This document shows, one piece after another, positions 25,482 through 34,184 of a stretch of 64,000 nucleotides of DNA. Origin of the DNA: Candidatus Aminicenantota bacterium. Lineage in GTDB: Bacteria > Acidobacteriota > Aminicenantia > S016-38. Location: positions 372,001-436,000 of the forward strand of contig JAMOUJ010000005.1 of assembly GCA_027068075.1 (NCBI GenBank). Direction: 5' to 3'. A model generated the notes under the pieces. The model did no database searches. It worked only from the letters and a program-made list of their open reading frames with translations, and had not been told where the DNA came from. The translations under genes were made by a program, and so were the position numbers. Position 1 is the first letter of the stretch. Every line of letters starts with the position of its first letter.

Positions 25482-26543
25482 ATGAAATTCTACGCCAACT
25501 TAACCAAATTCCTGGCCGGTGGACTAAATCCCCTTATGGGGCCAGTTAAAATCCAGTGGGAACTTACCTATAGGTGCAATCTCCGGTGCCGTCACTGTCA
25601 TCTGTGGAAAATAAAGGAGGAAAATCGGCTTCCACTCCAGAGAATAAAGGAAGTGCTGGAGGAACTGAAGGCCCTGGGCGGCAGGTATGTCTCCTTTTCC
25701 GGAGGAGAACTCTTCCTGCTGCGGGAAAGTTTTGAAATACTGGCCTTCGCCAAAGGCTTGGGGTTCCGGGTGGCGGCCAATTCCAACGGATGGCTTCTGG
25801 ACAAAAAGAACGCCCGGAGGCTGGCGGAAACCGGTATAGATGCCGTGTTTCTCTCCCTGGACGGTCCGAAGCACATCCACGACTGGATCCGGGGGGTGGA
25901 TGGAGCCTGGGACAGGGTCATGGCGGCCATAAAGAATGTAAGGGAAGCGGGGGAAAAACCCAGGGTTTTCGTCAACATAACCCTTAACCGAAAAAACCTC
26001 CCCTATCTGGTGGAAACCATTGAGATGGCTGTAAACCAGGGGGTGCATGCGGTAACCCTGGAGCCCGTGCACCGCATAGAAAAATATTCTCCAGAGGAGG
26101 ACCTGGGCCTTACCCCGGAGGATGTCCCTCTTCTCCGGGAAAAGATTGAGGAGGCCCTGAAGAAATTTCCCCGTTACCTTCCTCATTTTCACGCTTATTT
26201 GAGGAAGTTTCCCGAGTTCGTGGAGGACCCGGAGGCGGTAAAAAGAACCTTCCGCTGCATAGCCGGGTATTTATCAGTTCAGATTCATCCCAACGGGGAT
26301 GTACATCCCTGCCCCGTGGCCTTCAGGAAATTGGGAAACCTGCGGGAGTCTTCCTTTCGGGAAATATGGTTTTCCCCGGAGGCTCAGAAATTAAGAAAGG
26401 ACATAAAGGAGGGCAGGCATCCCCCCTGCCTTTTTACCTGCGTGGGACCCGCCAATCTTTATTTAAGTTATGTGAGAAAGGGTATGTTCTGGAAATTTCT
26501 GGCTCCGGGATTCATCGAATATGTTATAAAAGAGAAGTTATGA
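25482..26543 (+). CDS. Radical SAM protein with C-terminal SPASM-like region
   Basis: A 353-residue radical SAM enzyme. The cluster motif CNLRCRHCH lies near residue 34, followed by FSGGELFLL and SLDGP, as in the MoaA/PqqE/heme-maturase group. C-terminal cysteines around CIAGYLSVQIHPNGDVHPCP indicate an auxiliary-cluster (SPASM or twitch) region. Substrate unknown. It opens a seven-gene plus-strand operon and its stop overlaps the ATG of a second radical SAM protein by 4 nt. Confidence 0.87.
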   Translation: MKFYANLTKFLAGGLNPLMGPVKIQWELTYRCNLRCRHCHLWKIKEENRLPLQRIKEVLEELKALGGRYVSFSGGELFLLRESFEILAFAKGLGFRVAANSNGWLLDKKNARRLAETGIDAVFLSLDGPKHIHDWIRGVDGAWDRVMAAIKNVREAGEKPRVFVNITLNRKNLPYLVETIEMAVNQGVHAVTLEPVHRIEKYSPEEDLGLTPEDVPLLREKIEEALKKFPRYLPHFHAYLRKFPEFVEDPEAVKRTFRCIAGYLSVQIHPNGDVHPCPVAFRKLGNLRESSFREIWFSPEAQKLRKDIKEGRHPPCLFTCVGPANLYLSYVRKGMFWKFLAPGFIEYVIKEKL

Positions 26544-27508
26544 AACACATCGTCCATCTGGGAAAACTTTATCTCCATTACCGAAAAAGGTCCCTGAGGG
26601 TTCCGGCTCCCCCCACCAGGATCTGGCTGGAGCCCACCAATGCCTGTAATCTGAGATGTATAATGTGCCCCAACGGCCAGGATTACAGTTCTCTCAAGAG
26701 GGGAATGATGGACTGGGGGTTGTTTGCGGCCCTGCTGGATCAGATAAAGGATTTTGCCTACGATGTGAACCTTTTCCATAGGGGCGAGAGCCTTCTACAT
26801 CCTCGTTTCCTGGAGATGGTGGAGGCAACGGCCAGGGCAGGTCTCAGGCCCCGGCTTCACACCAACGCCACCCTCCTCACCAGGGAGTATTCCCGACAAC
26901 TCATAAAGGCGGGCCTTGATTTTATTTCCTTTTCCTTTGATGGATACGACAAGGATATGTACGAAAAAATAAGGGTGGGGGCGAAGTTTGAAGAGGTCCT
27001 TCAGAACATAATCGGTTTTCTTGAGGAAAAGAAGAAAATGGGGTCAAAGAAGCCCTATGCGGTCCTGGAGGTCATGGAGGTGGTGAAGAAGGACGAGGCC
27101 CTGATGGAGCAGGAGCGCCGGCGGTTCAAGGCCAGGTTTGAAGGTCTCCCCCTGGACAGATTTATCATCCGTAAAATTCACAATTGGGCCGGCCTTTACG
27201 GGGAGCCTCCCCGGGGCAGGTACACCCCATGCACCTTTCCCTATTACTCCATGACGATTTTCTACGACGGAAAGGTTCCGGCCTGCCCCCAGGACTTTTT
27301 TGGAGAGATAATCGTCGGAGATGCCACCAGGGAGCCCCTTCTTGAAATATGGAACGGCAAGAGAATGGTGGAACTCAGACGCTCCTTTCAAAGAAAGGAA
27401 AATCCAAAGCATCCCAGATGCGAAAAATGCGATATGATTTATAGGGAGACCCTTCTGGGGATTCCGAAATCCTATTTAAAATTCTTCTTAAAGGAGAACA
27501 TCGGATGA
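26540..27508 (+). CDS. Radical SAM/SPASM protein
   Basis: A 322-residue radical SAM enzyme with CNLRCIMCPNG as cluster motif (about residue 34) and a C-terminal SPASM region: CTFPYYSMTIFYDGKVPACPQD, then CEKCD. The layout matches enzymes that modify peptides or small precursors. No precursor peptide is obvious nearby. An ATG at 26540 overlapping the previous stop is preferred over a longer in-frame extension into that gene, which has no motif. Its end overlaps the endonuclease Q ATG by 4 nt. Confidence 0.87.
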   Translation: MKHIVHLGKLYLHYRKRSLRVPAPPTRIWLEPTNACNLRCIMCPNGQDYSSLKRGMMDWGLFAALLDQIKDFAYDVNLFHRGESLLHPRFLEMVEATARAGLRPRLHTNATLLTREYSRQLIKAGLDFISFSFDGYDKDMYEKIRVGAKFEEVLQNIIGFLEEKKKMGSKKPYAVLEVMEVVKKDEALMEQERRRFKARFEGLPLDRFIIRKIHNWAGLYGEPPRGRYTPCTFPYYSMTIFYDGKVPACPQDFFGEIIVGDATREPLLEIWNGKRMVELRRSFQRKENPKHPRCEKCDMIYRETLLGIPKSYLKFFLKENIG

Positions 27509-28770
27509 GGTTTCTGGCCGATCTTCATGTCCATTCCCGTTATTCCCGGGCCACATCCAAGGATATGGACCTGGCCCACATGGCATCCTGGGCCAAGGCC
27601 AAGGGTTTGAAGGTGGTGGCCACGGGAGATTTTACCCATCCGGACTGGTTGTTCAACATAAAGACCCAACTTCAGGAGATGGAGAACGGACTTCTTACCC
27701 TGAGGGAGCCCGTCAGGGGACAGGATTATCCCGTGGAAGTGGAGCCGGGGGATGTTTATTTCGTCCTCTCGGTGGAGGTCAGCCTCATATACGCCCTGGG
27801 GAAAAGGGTGAGAAAGATCCATGTGGTGGTTCTGGCGGAAAACCTGGAGGATGCCCAGTCCATAAACTCGGCCCTGGCTGCCCGGGGGAACCTTCAGGCC
27901 GATGGGAGACCCACCTTCGGGATGGACATCCGAAAATTCATAGAACTCATAAAAATCGCCGCCCCTTCCGCAGGGATAATTCCAGCCCACATCTGGACTC
28001 CCTGGTTTTCCCTCTTCGGGGCCAATTCAGGCTTTGATTCCATTGAAGAGTGCTGCGGGGATCTGGCCCAGCACATCCTGGCCCTGGAGACGGGTCTTAG
28101 TTCGGACCCTCCCATGAACTGGAGGCTTTCTGCCCTGGACCCTTACCCTCTTGTGTCCAATTCCGACGCCCACTCCCCGGCCAATCTGGGGCGGGAGGCC
28201 AACCTCTTTGATGCGGACCTTTCCTACCGGGGGATCGTGGAGGCCATAAAGACCAGAAAGGGGTTTCTCAAAACCGTGGAGTTCTTTCCCGAAGAGGGAA
28301 AATACCATTACGATGGTCACCGAAACTGTGGGGTTAGACTTTCTCCCAGGGAGGCCCTTAAGTTGAACAATATTTGTCCCGTGTGCGGAAAACCCCTTAC
28401 GGTAGGGGTGGCTCACCGGGTGGAGGTCTTAGCGGACAGGGAAGAGGGCTACAGGCCCGAGAACGCGGTGGATTATCAACACCTTTTTCCCCTTCAGGAA
28501 ATTATCGCCAAGGCCCAGGGGAAGGGGAAGCAGACCAAATCGGTGATGGAGGCGTATTTTTCGGCCATCAACTACCTGGGAGACGAGTTTAAAGTGTTGA
28601 CGGAGGTTCCCACTGAGGAGATCCGGCGGGTTCTGGGCCCCAGGGTGGCCCGGGCCGTGGAGAACATGAGGAGGGGAAAGGTCAGGGTAGAACCGGGATA
28701 CGATGGAGTATACGGAATTATAGACCCCTTCGGGGAAGAGGAGGAAAAGGGGCAGGAAAGTCTTTTTTAA
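27505..28770 (+). CDS. Endonuclease Q (PHP-domain nuclease for deaminated DNA)
   Basis: A 421-residue nuclease that, in characterised archaeal and Bacillus relatives, cuts 5' of uracil, hypoxanthine, xanthine and abasic sites. The PHP metal site begins with DLHVHSRYS (6-14) and continues with GDFTHPDW, EVSLIY, PAHIWTPWFS and SNSDAHSP. A zinc-binding insert shows C275, C291-x2-C294 and H305. The last five residues, QESLF (417-421), resemble the bacterial sliding-clamp motif QL(S/D)LF. It lies in an operon with NDK and anti-sigma regulators. ATG start overlapping the previous stop, with AAGGAG upstream. Confidence 0.9.
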   Translation: MRFLADLHVHSRYSRATSKDMDLAHMASWAKAKGLKVVATGDFTHPDWLFNIKTQLQEMENGLLTLREPVRGQDYPVEVEPGDVYFVLSVEVSLIYALGKRVRKIHVVVLAENLEDAQSINSALAARGNLQADGRPTFGMDIRKFIELIKIAAPSAGIIPAHIWTPWFSLFGANSGFDSIEECCGDLAQHILALETGLSSDPPMNWRLSALDPYPLVSNSDAHSPANLGREANLFDADLSYRGIVEAIKTRKGFLKTVEFFPEEGKYHYDGHRNCGVRLSPREALKLNNICPVCGKPLTVGVAHRVEVLADREEGYRPENAVDYQHLFPLQEIIAKAQGKGKQTKSVMEAYFSAINYLGDEFKVLTEVPTEEIRRVLGPRVARAVENMRRGKVRVEPGYDGVYGIIDPFGEEEEKGQESLF

Positions 28771-28782
28771 CAAGGAGGTCAA

Positions 28783-29199
28783 ATGGAAAGAACCCTGGGA
28801 ATAATCAAACCGGAAATCGTGGAAAGGGCCCTGGTGGGGAAGATAATTTCAAGGGTGGAGGAGTCGGGCCTGAAGATAGTGGCCATGAAAATGGTGAGGC
28901 TTACCAAAAGGCAGGCTGAGGAGTTTTACCATGTCCATCGGGGAAAGTTTTTCTTTGACGAACTGACCACTTATATGTCAGGTGGACCGGTGGTGGTGAT
29001 GGTCCTGGAGGGGGAGGAGGCCATATCCCGGTGGAGGGCTCTCATGGGGGCTACAGATCCAGCCAGGGCCCAGGAGGGCACCATAAGGAAGGATTTCGGC
29101 ACAGACATCCAGAGAAACGCCGTCCACGGCTCCGACTCCCCTGAATCGGCTGCCTTTGAAATAGGGTTCTTTTTCTCTGGGCTTGAACTCCATGCTTGA
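28783..29199 (+). CDS. ndk: Nucleoside diphosphate kinase
   Basis: A 138-residue enzyme equilibrating nucleoside tri- and diphosphates through a phosphohistidine. It shows TLGIIKPEIVERALVGKI, ATDPARAQEGTIRKDFG and the active-site NAVHGSDS. Length is the bacterial standard. The ATG follows AAGGAGG. It sits after endonuclease Q, a link between nucleotide supply and DNA repair that is suggestive only. The STAS gene begins inside its final codons. Confidence 0.95.
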   Translation: MERTLGIIKPEIVERALVGKIISRVEESGLKIVAMKMVRLTKRQAEEFYHVHRGKFFFDELTTYMSGGPVVVMVLEGEEAISRWRALMGATDPARAQEGTIRKDFGTDIQRNAVHGSDSPESAAFEIGFFFSGLELHA

Positions 29200-29542
29200 T
29201 ATTAAAACCGAAGAAAGGGAAGGCGTGGTCCTCGTCCTTCCCCGGGGGAAAATAGACCCCCTGACCGTGGAGGACTTTGAAAGGGAACTGGAAAAGAACA
29301 TAAAAGAGGGTAAGGTTAAGATCGTTCTGGACTGTTCGGAACTGGAATACATTTCCTCGGCGGGACTGGGGGTTCTCATAGGACACATAGAGGAAATAAG
29401 GGAAAAGGGAGGGGATCTGGTCATATGCTGTGCCTCCCCCAGGGTCTATCAGATCTTTGATCTGCTGGGTTTCACCAAGATTTACAGGTTTACCCCGGAC
29501 AGGGATTCCGCCTTCAGGGTTTTTCTTGATGCACAGGGTTAA
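29192..29542 (+). CDS. STAS-domain anti-sigma factor antagonist
   Basis: A 116-residue single STAS domain, like SpoIIAA/RsbV. It carries the loop DCSELEYISSAGLGVLIGH in which the second serine of the ISSAGL motif is the usual phosphorylation site. It would be phosphorylated by the anti-sigma kinase next door and dephosphorylated by the PP2C-type protein downstream. The ATG at 29192 lies inside ndk; a TTG three codons earlier is an alternative. Confidence 0.88.
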   Translation: MLDIKTEEREGVVLVLPRGKIDPLTVEDFERELEKNIKEGKVKIVLDCSELEYISSAGLGVLIGHIEEIREKGGDLVICCASPRVYQIFDLLGFTKIYRFTPDRDSAFRVFLDAQG

Positions 29543-29939
29543 ACTCAGGGTCCCCGCCAGTTACAAATTTTTAAGCCCGGTTTTTTACCTTACTGAGAAA
29601 CTTATAGAGACCTTTTCCAGCGACGAGAAGGCTCTGGCCGTCTTTCCCCTGGCGGTTCAGGAAATAATGGCCAACATCATAGAGCATTCCTACCAGGGCA
29701 GGGAAGGGGAGATCGCCATTATGTGGGAAGTGGACGAGGAAGGAATAGAGGTGAATTTTCTCTTCGGCGGAAGGAGGGTGGAAATTCCCCGAAGAGATTT
29801 TGACCTGATGAAAAAAATGAAGGAGAGGAGGGGTAGGGGGTTGGGGCTGGAAATCGTAAGAAAAATTGCCGACGAGATGGAATACGGGAAAAAGGGAGGG
29901 AAGAACTGGTGGCGGATAGCAAGGAAATTCAGGAACTAA
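29529..29939 (+). CDS. Anti-sigma factor serine kinase, HATPase/RsbW-type
   Basis: A 136-residue GHKL-fold ATPase. The N-box is AVQEIMANIIEHSYQG (Glu and Asn for magnesium) and the G-box GRGLGLEIVRKIAD. Such proteins bind a sigma factor and phosphorylate the STAS antagonist. The ATG at 29529 lies in the end of the STAS gene; a longer in-frame reading is rejected because it is only an alternate frame of that gene. Overlaps by 31 nt with the phosphatase gene. Confidence 0.88.
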   Translation: MHRVKLRVPASYKFLSPVFYLTEKLIETFSSDEKALAVFPLAVQEIMANIIEHSYQGREGEIAIMWEVDEEGIEVNFLFGGRRVEIPRRDFDLMKKMKERRGRGLGLEIVRKIADEMEYGKKGGKNWWRIARKFRN

Positions 29940-31138
29940 AAAGGGCCCTTCAACTCAAGGAATACGAACTGGAGAATTTCCTCCAATACGCCCGCCAGAT
30001 AATAAAAATCCTGGACGAAGAAAGGGTTTTCAGGGCCTTTCTCTCTGCGGTTATGGGCCAGATAGGGTCTCCCCGGGCCCTGCTCAGGATAAAGACCCTG
30101 GACCGGGTTTTCGTCCTTTGGAAGGGTTTTGAACTGGGGGAAGAAGTTAAGGAGAGAATAGAAAGGGAGGGCAAGGGTATTCGCCAAGTGCTGGAGAGTC
30201 TTGGGCTCAGCGTGGTCATAGACCTCTCCTTCGCTTCCGAGGAAACCGCTTTGTTTTTGAGGCAGAGGGGCATAGAGCATTTTTTAAGCCTGAAGGAGAA
30301 TTTCCTGGCCTTAACCGCCGGAGACCTGAGTCAGGAAGCGTTGAACTACATAAGGGCCCTTTATCAAATAACCCTCCTTGCCTACGAAAACATACTCTTT
30401 CACCGGGAAGTTCTCAAGCGGCAGAGGCTGGAGAGGGAACTGGAGATAGCCCGGGCTATCCAGACCGGTCTTCTTCCCGGGGAGGTTAAAATTGACGGCT
30501 ACGATGCCTTCGCCCGGAGCATTCCCTCCCATCAGGTGGGAGGAGATTATTACGATGTCATTGAGAGGGGGAGGACCACCCTGGCGGTGATAGGGGATGT
30601 GGCCGGCAAGGGAATCCCGGCGGCTCTTATAATGGCTAACCTCCAGGCTTCCCTCAAGACCCTGGTAAAGTTTTTCTCCGGGGAACTGGGGGACCTCATG
30701 GGCCTGCTTAACAAGGGCCTTATGGAGGGGGCCTCACCGGAGGGGCCCGTGTTCGTTACCTTTTTTGCTGTGGAACTGGGGAAGGAAGGGGATCTTCTCT
30801 ACACCAATGCAGGCCATAATCCGCCCATATTGGTGAGAAGGGATGGGGAAGTTCTGGAACTTACCCGGGGGGGGTTGGTTCTTGGGGTGGCGGATGTTCC
30901 CTATGGCGCCGAAAGGGAAAGGATGTTTCCCGGGGACCTTCTTTTTATGTATACCGATGGATTGAGCGAAGCCACCTTCCTGGACGGGAGCGAACTGGGA
31001 AGGGATAGGTTGAAAAAGATGGTTCAAGATATGAGAGAACTTTCCCCTCGGGAGATAGGGGATAAACTGCTTTCCACCCTTTCTAAGTTTTACGAAGTTT
31101 CGGACGACCTTACGATTTTTATCCTTAAGAAAGTTTAG
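29909..31138 (+). CDS. PP2C/SpoIIE-type phosphatase, RsbU-like
   Basis: A 409-residue protein. The first third starts with a coiled-coil-like helix and a GAF-like region that is probably the sensor. The catalytic domain starts near residue 180 (LEIARAIQTGLLP), with QVGGDYYDV, VIGDVAGKGIPAAL, TNAGHNPP and MYTDGLSEA as phosphatase motifs. It should dephosphorylate the STAS protein, freeing the sigma factor. It starts with GTG at 29909. The gene ends at a perfect 13-bp inverted repeat. Confidence 0.92.
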   Translation: MADSKEIQELKRALQLKEYELENFLQYARQIIKILDEERVFRAFLSAVMGQIGSPRALLRIKTLDRVFVLWKGFELGEEVKERIEREGKGIRQVLESLGLSVVIDLSFASEETALFLRQRGIEHFLSLKENFLALTAGDLSQEALNYIRALYQITLLAYENILFHREVLKRQRLERELEIARAIQTGLLPGEVKIDGYDAFARSIPSHQVGGDYYDVIERGRTTLAVIGDVAGKGIPAALIMANLQASLKTLVKFFSGELGDLMGLLNKGLMEGASPEGPVFVTFFAVELGKEGDLLYTNAGHNPPILVRRDGEVLELTRGGLVLGVADVPYGAERERMFPGDLLFMYTDGLSEATFLDGSELGRDRLKKMVQDMRELSPREIGDKLLSTLSKFYEVSDDLTIFILKKV

Positions 31139-31164
31139 GGGAGGGAACGGGTCCCTCCCCTAAA
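31134..31164. terminator. 13-bp perfect inverted repeat between convergent genes (probable bidirectional terminator)
   Basis: TTTAGGGGAGGGA (31134-31146) and its exact complement (31152-31164) flank a 5-nt loop. It begins within the rsbU-like stop codon and lies just before the end of the convergent gene. The GC-rich stem with A/T ends resembles an intrinsic terminator, but the U-tract on either side is short. Confidence 0.75.
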
Positions 31165-31165
31165 T

Positions 31166-34100
31166 TTAAAATTCCAGAACGGGAAGTTTCTTCCTGCGGA
31201 GTTTTCTGTTTATCCCCGGAAGGGATTTCAGGATTTTTTGAGCCTCTACCCTCTTTTCTTCAAACCTTTTCCTCAAAACCCTGAAATAGGCCTTCTGTGA
31301 ATCGGTGGGCCTTCCTCCGTAGGAGATAACAGAACTGTAAAGTCCTATGATCTTCTCGTACAACCTCTCGCCGGCCATCATTCCCTCGTGGTTGATGATT
31401 TCCCCGTGCAATTTCCACAATCTGGACGAAAGGTTCTTCAGTTGTCGCCGGAGTTTTCCCCTGGTTTTTTCCGAAAGTTTTTCGGCCCTTTCCTTGAGGT
31501 TCTTGATTCTGTTGAGGAAATCCGATGCCTCCTCCAGCAGGGAGTACAGGTCTTTAACCAGAGCCTTTCTTTCCCGCCTCTCTTCCAGGCTGTGGCCAGC
31601 CAGTGGATCGGGAAGCACCTGAATTTCCCCTTCAAAAACTTTGCTGCCCTTTATCAGCCTCACCCTGTATTTTCCCTCGTCTATCATGGGACCGAAGGGG
31701 GCGAATAACATCAGGCCTGTTCCCTTGGGGGCCCGGGGGGGTTTTAGCCTCATGTTCCAGTAAATTCTGTTGAGACCCCGGCTCTTGGTGGCAGGGAGGG
31801 TTTTCACTACCCGGCCCTTTTCATCCAGAATCTCAATCTTCATGTGGCCGAAAATGGGCCTTTTCTTCAGGTAGTAACTTATGTAGAGCCCGTCGGTGAA
31901 GTTTTCTCCGAAGAACTGGGCATCGCCGGGAAAGTCCTGTTCCCAGGCGGTTGTTCTCTGGATGGCTGGTCTTGTGGGGAGGATGGCCGCTTCCTTTTCC
32001 ATGATTTGCGGGGTAAGGGCCCTCAGGGGCGTTATATCGTCAATTATCATTATTCCCCTTCCGTGGGTGGCCAGAATTAAATCCGCCTCCCTGGGATGAA
32101 TGGCCAGGTCCCTCACCGCCACCGGGGGCATCTCCTTTACCTTACTCCAGGACTTTCCGCCATCAATGGATACGAAAAGACCGAATTCTGTCCCCAGGAA
32201 AAGGAGGTCAGGGTTCTTCAGGTCTTCCTTTACCACATGGCAATATCCGTTTATCTCCGGGGAGGAAATTCTTTTCCAGGTCTTTCCGAAGTCCTCGGTT
32301 TTGTAAACATATGGCTTCATGTCCCCGGTTCTGTGCCCGTCAAAGGTGGCGTAGGCCACCGCCGGATTGAAGTGGCTGGCCTCCACGGAGGAGACCCAGG
32401 TATGGGGAGGAAGGTCGGGGACATTGGCGGCCACATTTTCCCAGTGTTTTCCTCCGTCCCGGGTGACCTGAAGGTTTCCGTCGTCGGTTCCCACCCAGAT
32501 TATGTTTTCGTCCAGCGGACTCTCGGAGATGGCCACTATGGTGCAGTGGTTTTCCGCTCCGGTTACATCCCTGGTGATTCCGCCGGATTCCTCCTGTCTC
32601 TGTTTATTCGGATCGTTGGTGGTGAGGTCCGGGGATATTTTTTCCCAATTTTCTCCCATGTCCCGGGAGCGGAAGAGAAACTGGGCTCCGATGTAGATGG
32701 TGTTGGGATCGTGATGGGACAGGGCCACGGCGGCGTTCCAGTTGAATCTGTATTTGGGCTCCGAAGGATCGCTGGGCATGGGCTTAATGTCCCGGGCTTC
32801 CCGGGTTCTGCGGTTGAATCTAACCAGATTTCCCCCTTGCCACGAATAATAGATGATGTCCGGGTTCTTAGGGTGGGGAAAAACATAGAATCCATCCCCT
32901 ATCCCGATGTTCTTCCAGTCCCTGTTGGTGAGGGAGCCTCCGTATTTTCTGGAGGGGCCATACCAGGAACCGTTGTCCTGAAGTCCCCCGTAAACATTGT
33001 AGGGATGGGCCATGTCGTAGAACACATGGTAGAACTGGGAGACAGGGAGGTTGTTGGCAAAGCGGAAGGTCCCTCCTCCGTTGTAGGAAATGTATATTCC
33101 TCCGTCGGAGCCGATGATGATCCTCTGGGGATCCTTGGGGTCTATCCAAATGGGGTGAATGTCCGAATGGACAGAGCCGTACACAAAGTCAAAACTCTTC
33201 CCCCCATCGGAACTTTTGGTAAGAACCAGCCCCGCCACATATATGGTTTTGTGGTTCTCTGGGGAAACGACCAGATTGGAAAAATAAAAGGGGCGCATTT
33301 TAACGAAAATGGAATCCTTCACCTTCACCCAGTTTTCCCCCATGTCGTCGCTTCTGTAAAGTCCACCGTCTTTCCTGGCTTCCACTGTGGCATAGAGGGT
33401 CTGGGGCCTTGAGGGGGCCACGGCAATGGCTATTCTCCCGAAGGGAGGCTCGGGCAGGCCCCGGTGAATTTTTTTCCAGGTCTTTCCTCCGTCCTTGCTT
33501 CTGTAAAGTCCGCTTCCCGGTCCCCCGGAGGTGAAGAACCAGGGGAGGCGTCGGAATTCCCACATGGAAGCGTAGATGATGTCCGGCTCCTGGGGATCCA
33601 TTTCCATGTCGGCACACCCGGTCCTTTCGTTTACATAAAGGAGTTTCTTCCAGGTTTTTCCCCCGTCGGTGGTTTTGTAAACTCCCCTTTCTTTGCTGTC
33701 GTTCCAGAGGTGGCCCAGAACGCACACATATACGGTTTTGGAGTCCCCGGGCTTCACCATGATTTTTGCGATCCTTTCGCTGGACTCAAGGCCCATGAAT
33801 TTCCAGGTGATCCCGCCGTCGTCGCTTTTGTAAAGGCCTGTTCCCACGGATACGCTGTTTCTGACATTGCATTCCCCGGTTCCCACCCATATGGTATTGG
33901 GGTTGTTGGGGTCCACGGCTATGGAACCTATGGACTGGGAAAAACTGTCAAATATGGGCTTGAAGGTTATTCCCCCGTCCACGCTTTTCCACACCCCTCC
34001 TCCGGCGGTTCCCACATATATGGTTTTAGGGTTGGAGGAGGGGGAGTCTATGGCAGTGATCCTTCCCCCCATCACCGCGGGGCCTATGCTTCTGGGGCGA

Positions 34101-34174
34101 AGGCCTGAAAAATTCAATCTCCCCCCTGCCCACGCCAGAAGAGGGATAAGGAGAAGGAGTATTCTCCTTTTCAC
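31166..34174 (-). CDS. Exported BNR/sortilin-type beta-propeller protein
   Basis: A 1002-residue protein with a signal peptide (MKRRILLLLIPLLAWAGG). Residues from about 25 to 720 are built of repeats with the pattern SxDGGxTW and GLYRSKDGGKTWKK, typical of BNR/Asp-box propellers related to VPS10/sortilin domains. The C-terminal 280 residues contain a beta-rich domain and a charged helical segment (LEERRERKALVKDLYSLLEE). Its role is unknown; such proteins are abundant in Acidobacteriota and Bacteroidota, where they are predicted extracytoplasmic binding or scaffold proteins. GTG start at 34174 after AGGAGG, 10 nt downstream of the LolA-like gene. Confidence 0.85.
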   Translation of the reverse strand: MKRRILLLLIPLLAWAGGRLNFSGLRPRSIGPAVMGGRITAIDSPSSNPKTIYVGTAGGGVWKSVDGGITFKPIFDSFSQSIGSIAVDPNNPNTIWVGTGECNVRNSVSVGTGLYKSDDGGITWKFMGLESSERIAKIMVKPGDSKTVYVCVLGHLWNDSKERGVYKTTDGGKTWKKLLYVNERTGCADMEMDPQEPDIIYASMWEFRRLPWFFTSGGPGSGLYRSKDGGKTWKKIHRGLPEPPFGRIAIAVAPSRPQTLYATVEARKDGGLYRSDDMGENWVKVKDSIFVKMRPFYFSNLVVSPENHKTIYVAGLVLTKSSDGGKSFDFVYGSVHSDIHPIWIDPKDPQRIIIGSDGGIYISYNGGGTFRFANNLPVSQFYHVFYDMAHPYNVYGGLQDNGSWYGPSRKYGGSLTNRDWKNIGIGDGFYVFPHPKNPDIIYYSWQGGNLVRFNRRTREARDIKPMPSDPSEPKYRFNWNAAVALSHHDPNTIYIGAQFLFRSRDMGENWEKISPDLTTNDPNKQRQEESGGITRDVTGAENHCTIVAISESPLDENIIWVGTDDGNLQVTRDGGKHWENVAANVPDLPPHTWVSSVEASHFNPAVAYATFDGHRTGDMKPYVYKTEDFGKTWKRISSPEINGYCHVVKEDLKNPDLLFLGTEFGLFVSIDGGKSWSKVKEMPPVAVRDLAIHPREADLILATHGRGIMIIDDITPLRALTPQIMEKEAAILPTRPAIQRTTAWEQDFPGDAQFFGENFTDGLYISYYLKKRPIFGHMKIEILDEKGRVVKTLPATKSRGLNRIYWNMRLKPPRAPKGTGLMLFAPFGPMIDEGKYRVRLIKGSKVFEGEIQVLPDPLAGHSLEERRERKALVKDLYSLLEEASDFLNRIKNLKERAEKLSEKTRGKLRRQLKNLSSRLWKLHGEIINHEGMMAGERLYEKIIGLYSSVISYGGRPTDSQKAYFRVLRKRFEEKRVEAQKILKSLPGINRKLRRKKLPVLEF

Positions 34175-34184
34175 CGTCCCCCTC

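Noticed and set aside
26366-26539. 58-codon N-terminal extension of the second radical SAM protein
   Set aside because: It overlaps conserved C-terminal codons of the first radical SAM protein; the ATGA overlap at 26540 is the better start.
32096-33412. 438-codon open frame on the plus strand opposite the BNR-repeat gene
   Set aside because: It is an antisense shadow; the minus-strand gene has clear repeats and signal peptide, while this frame has no recognisable motif or ribosome site.
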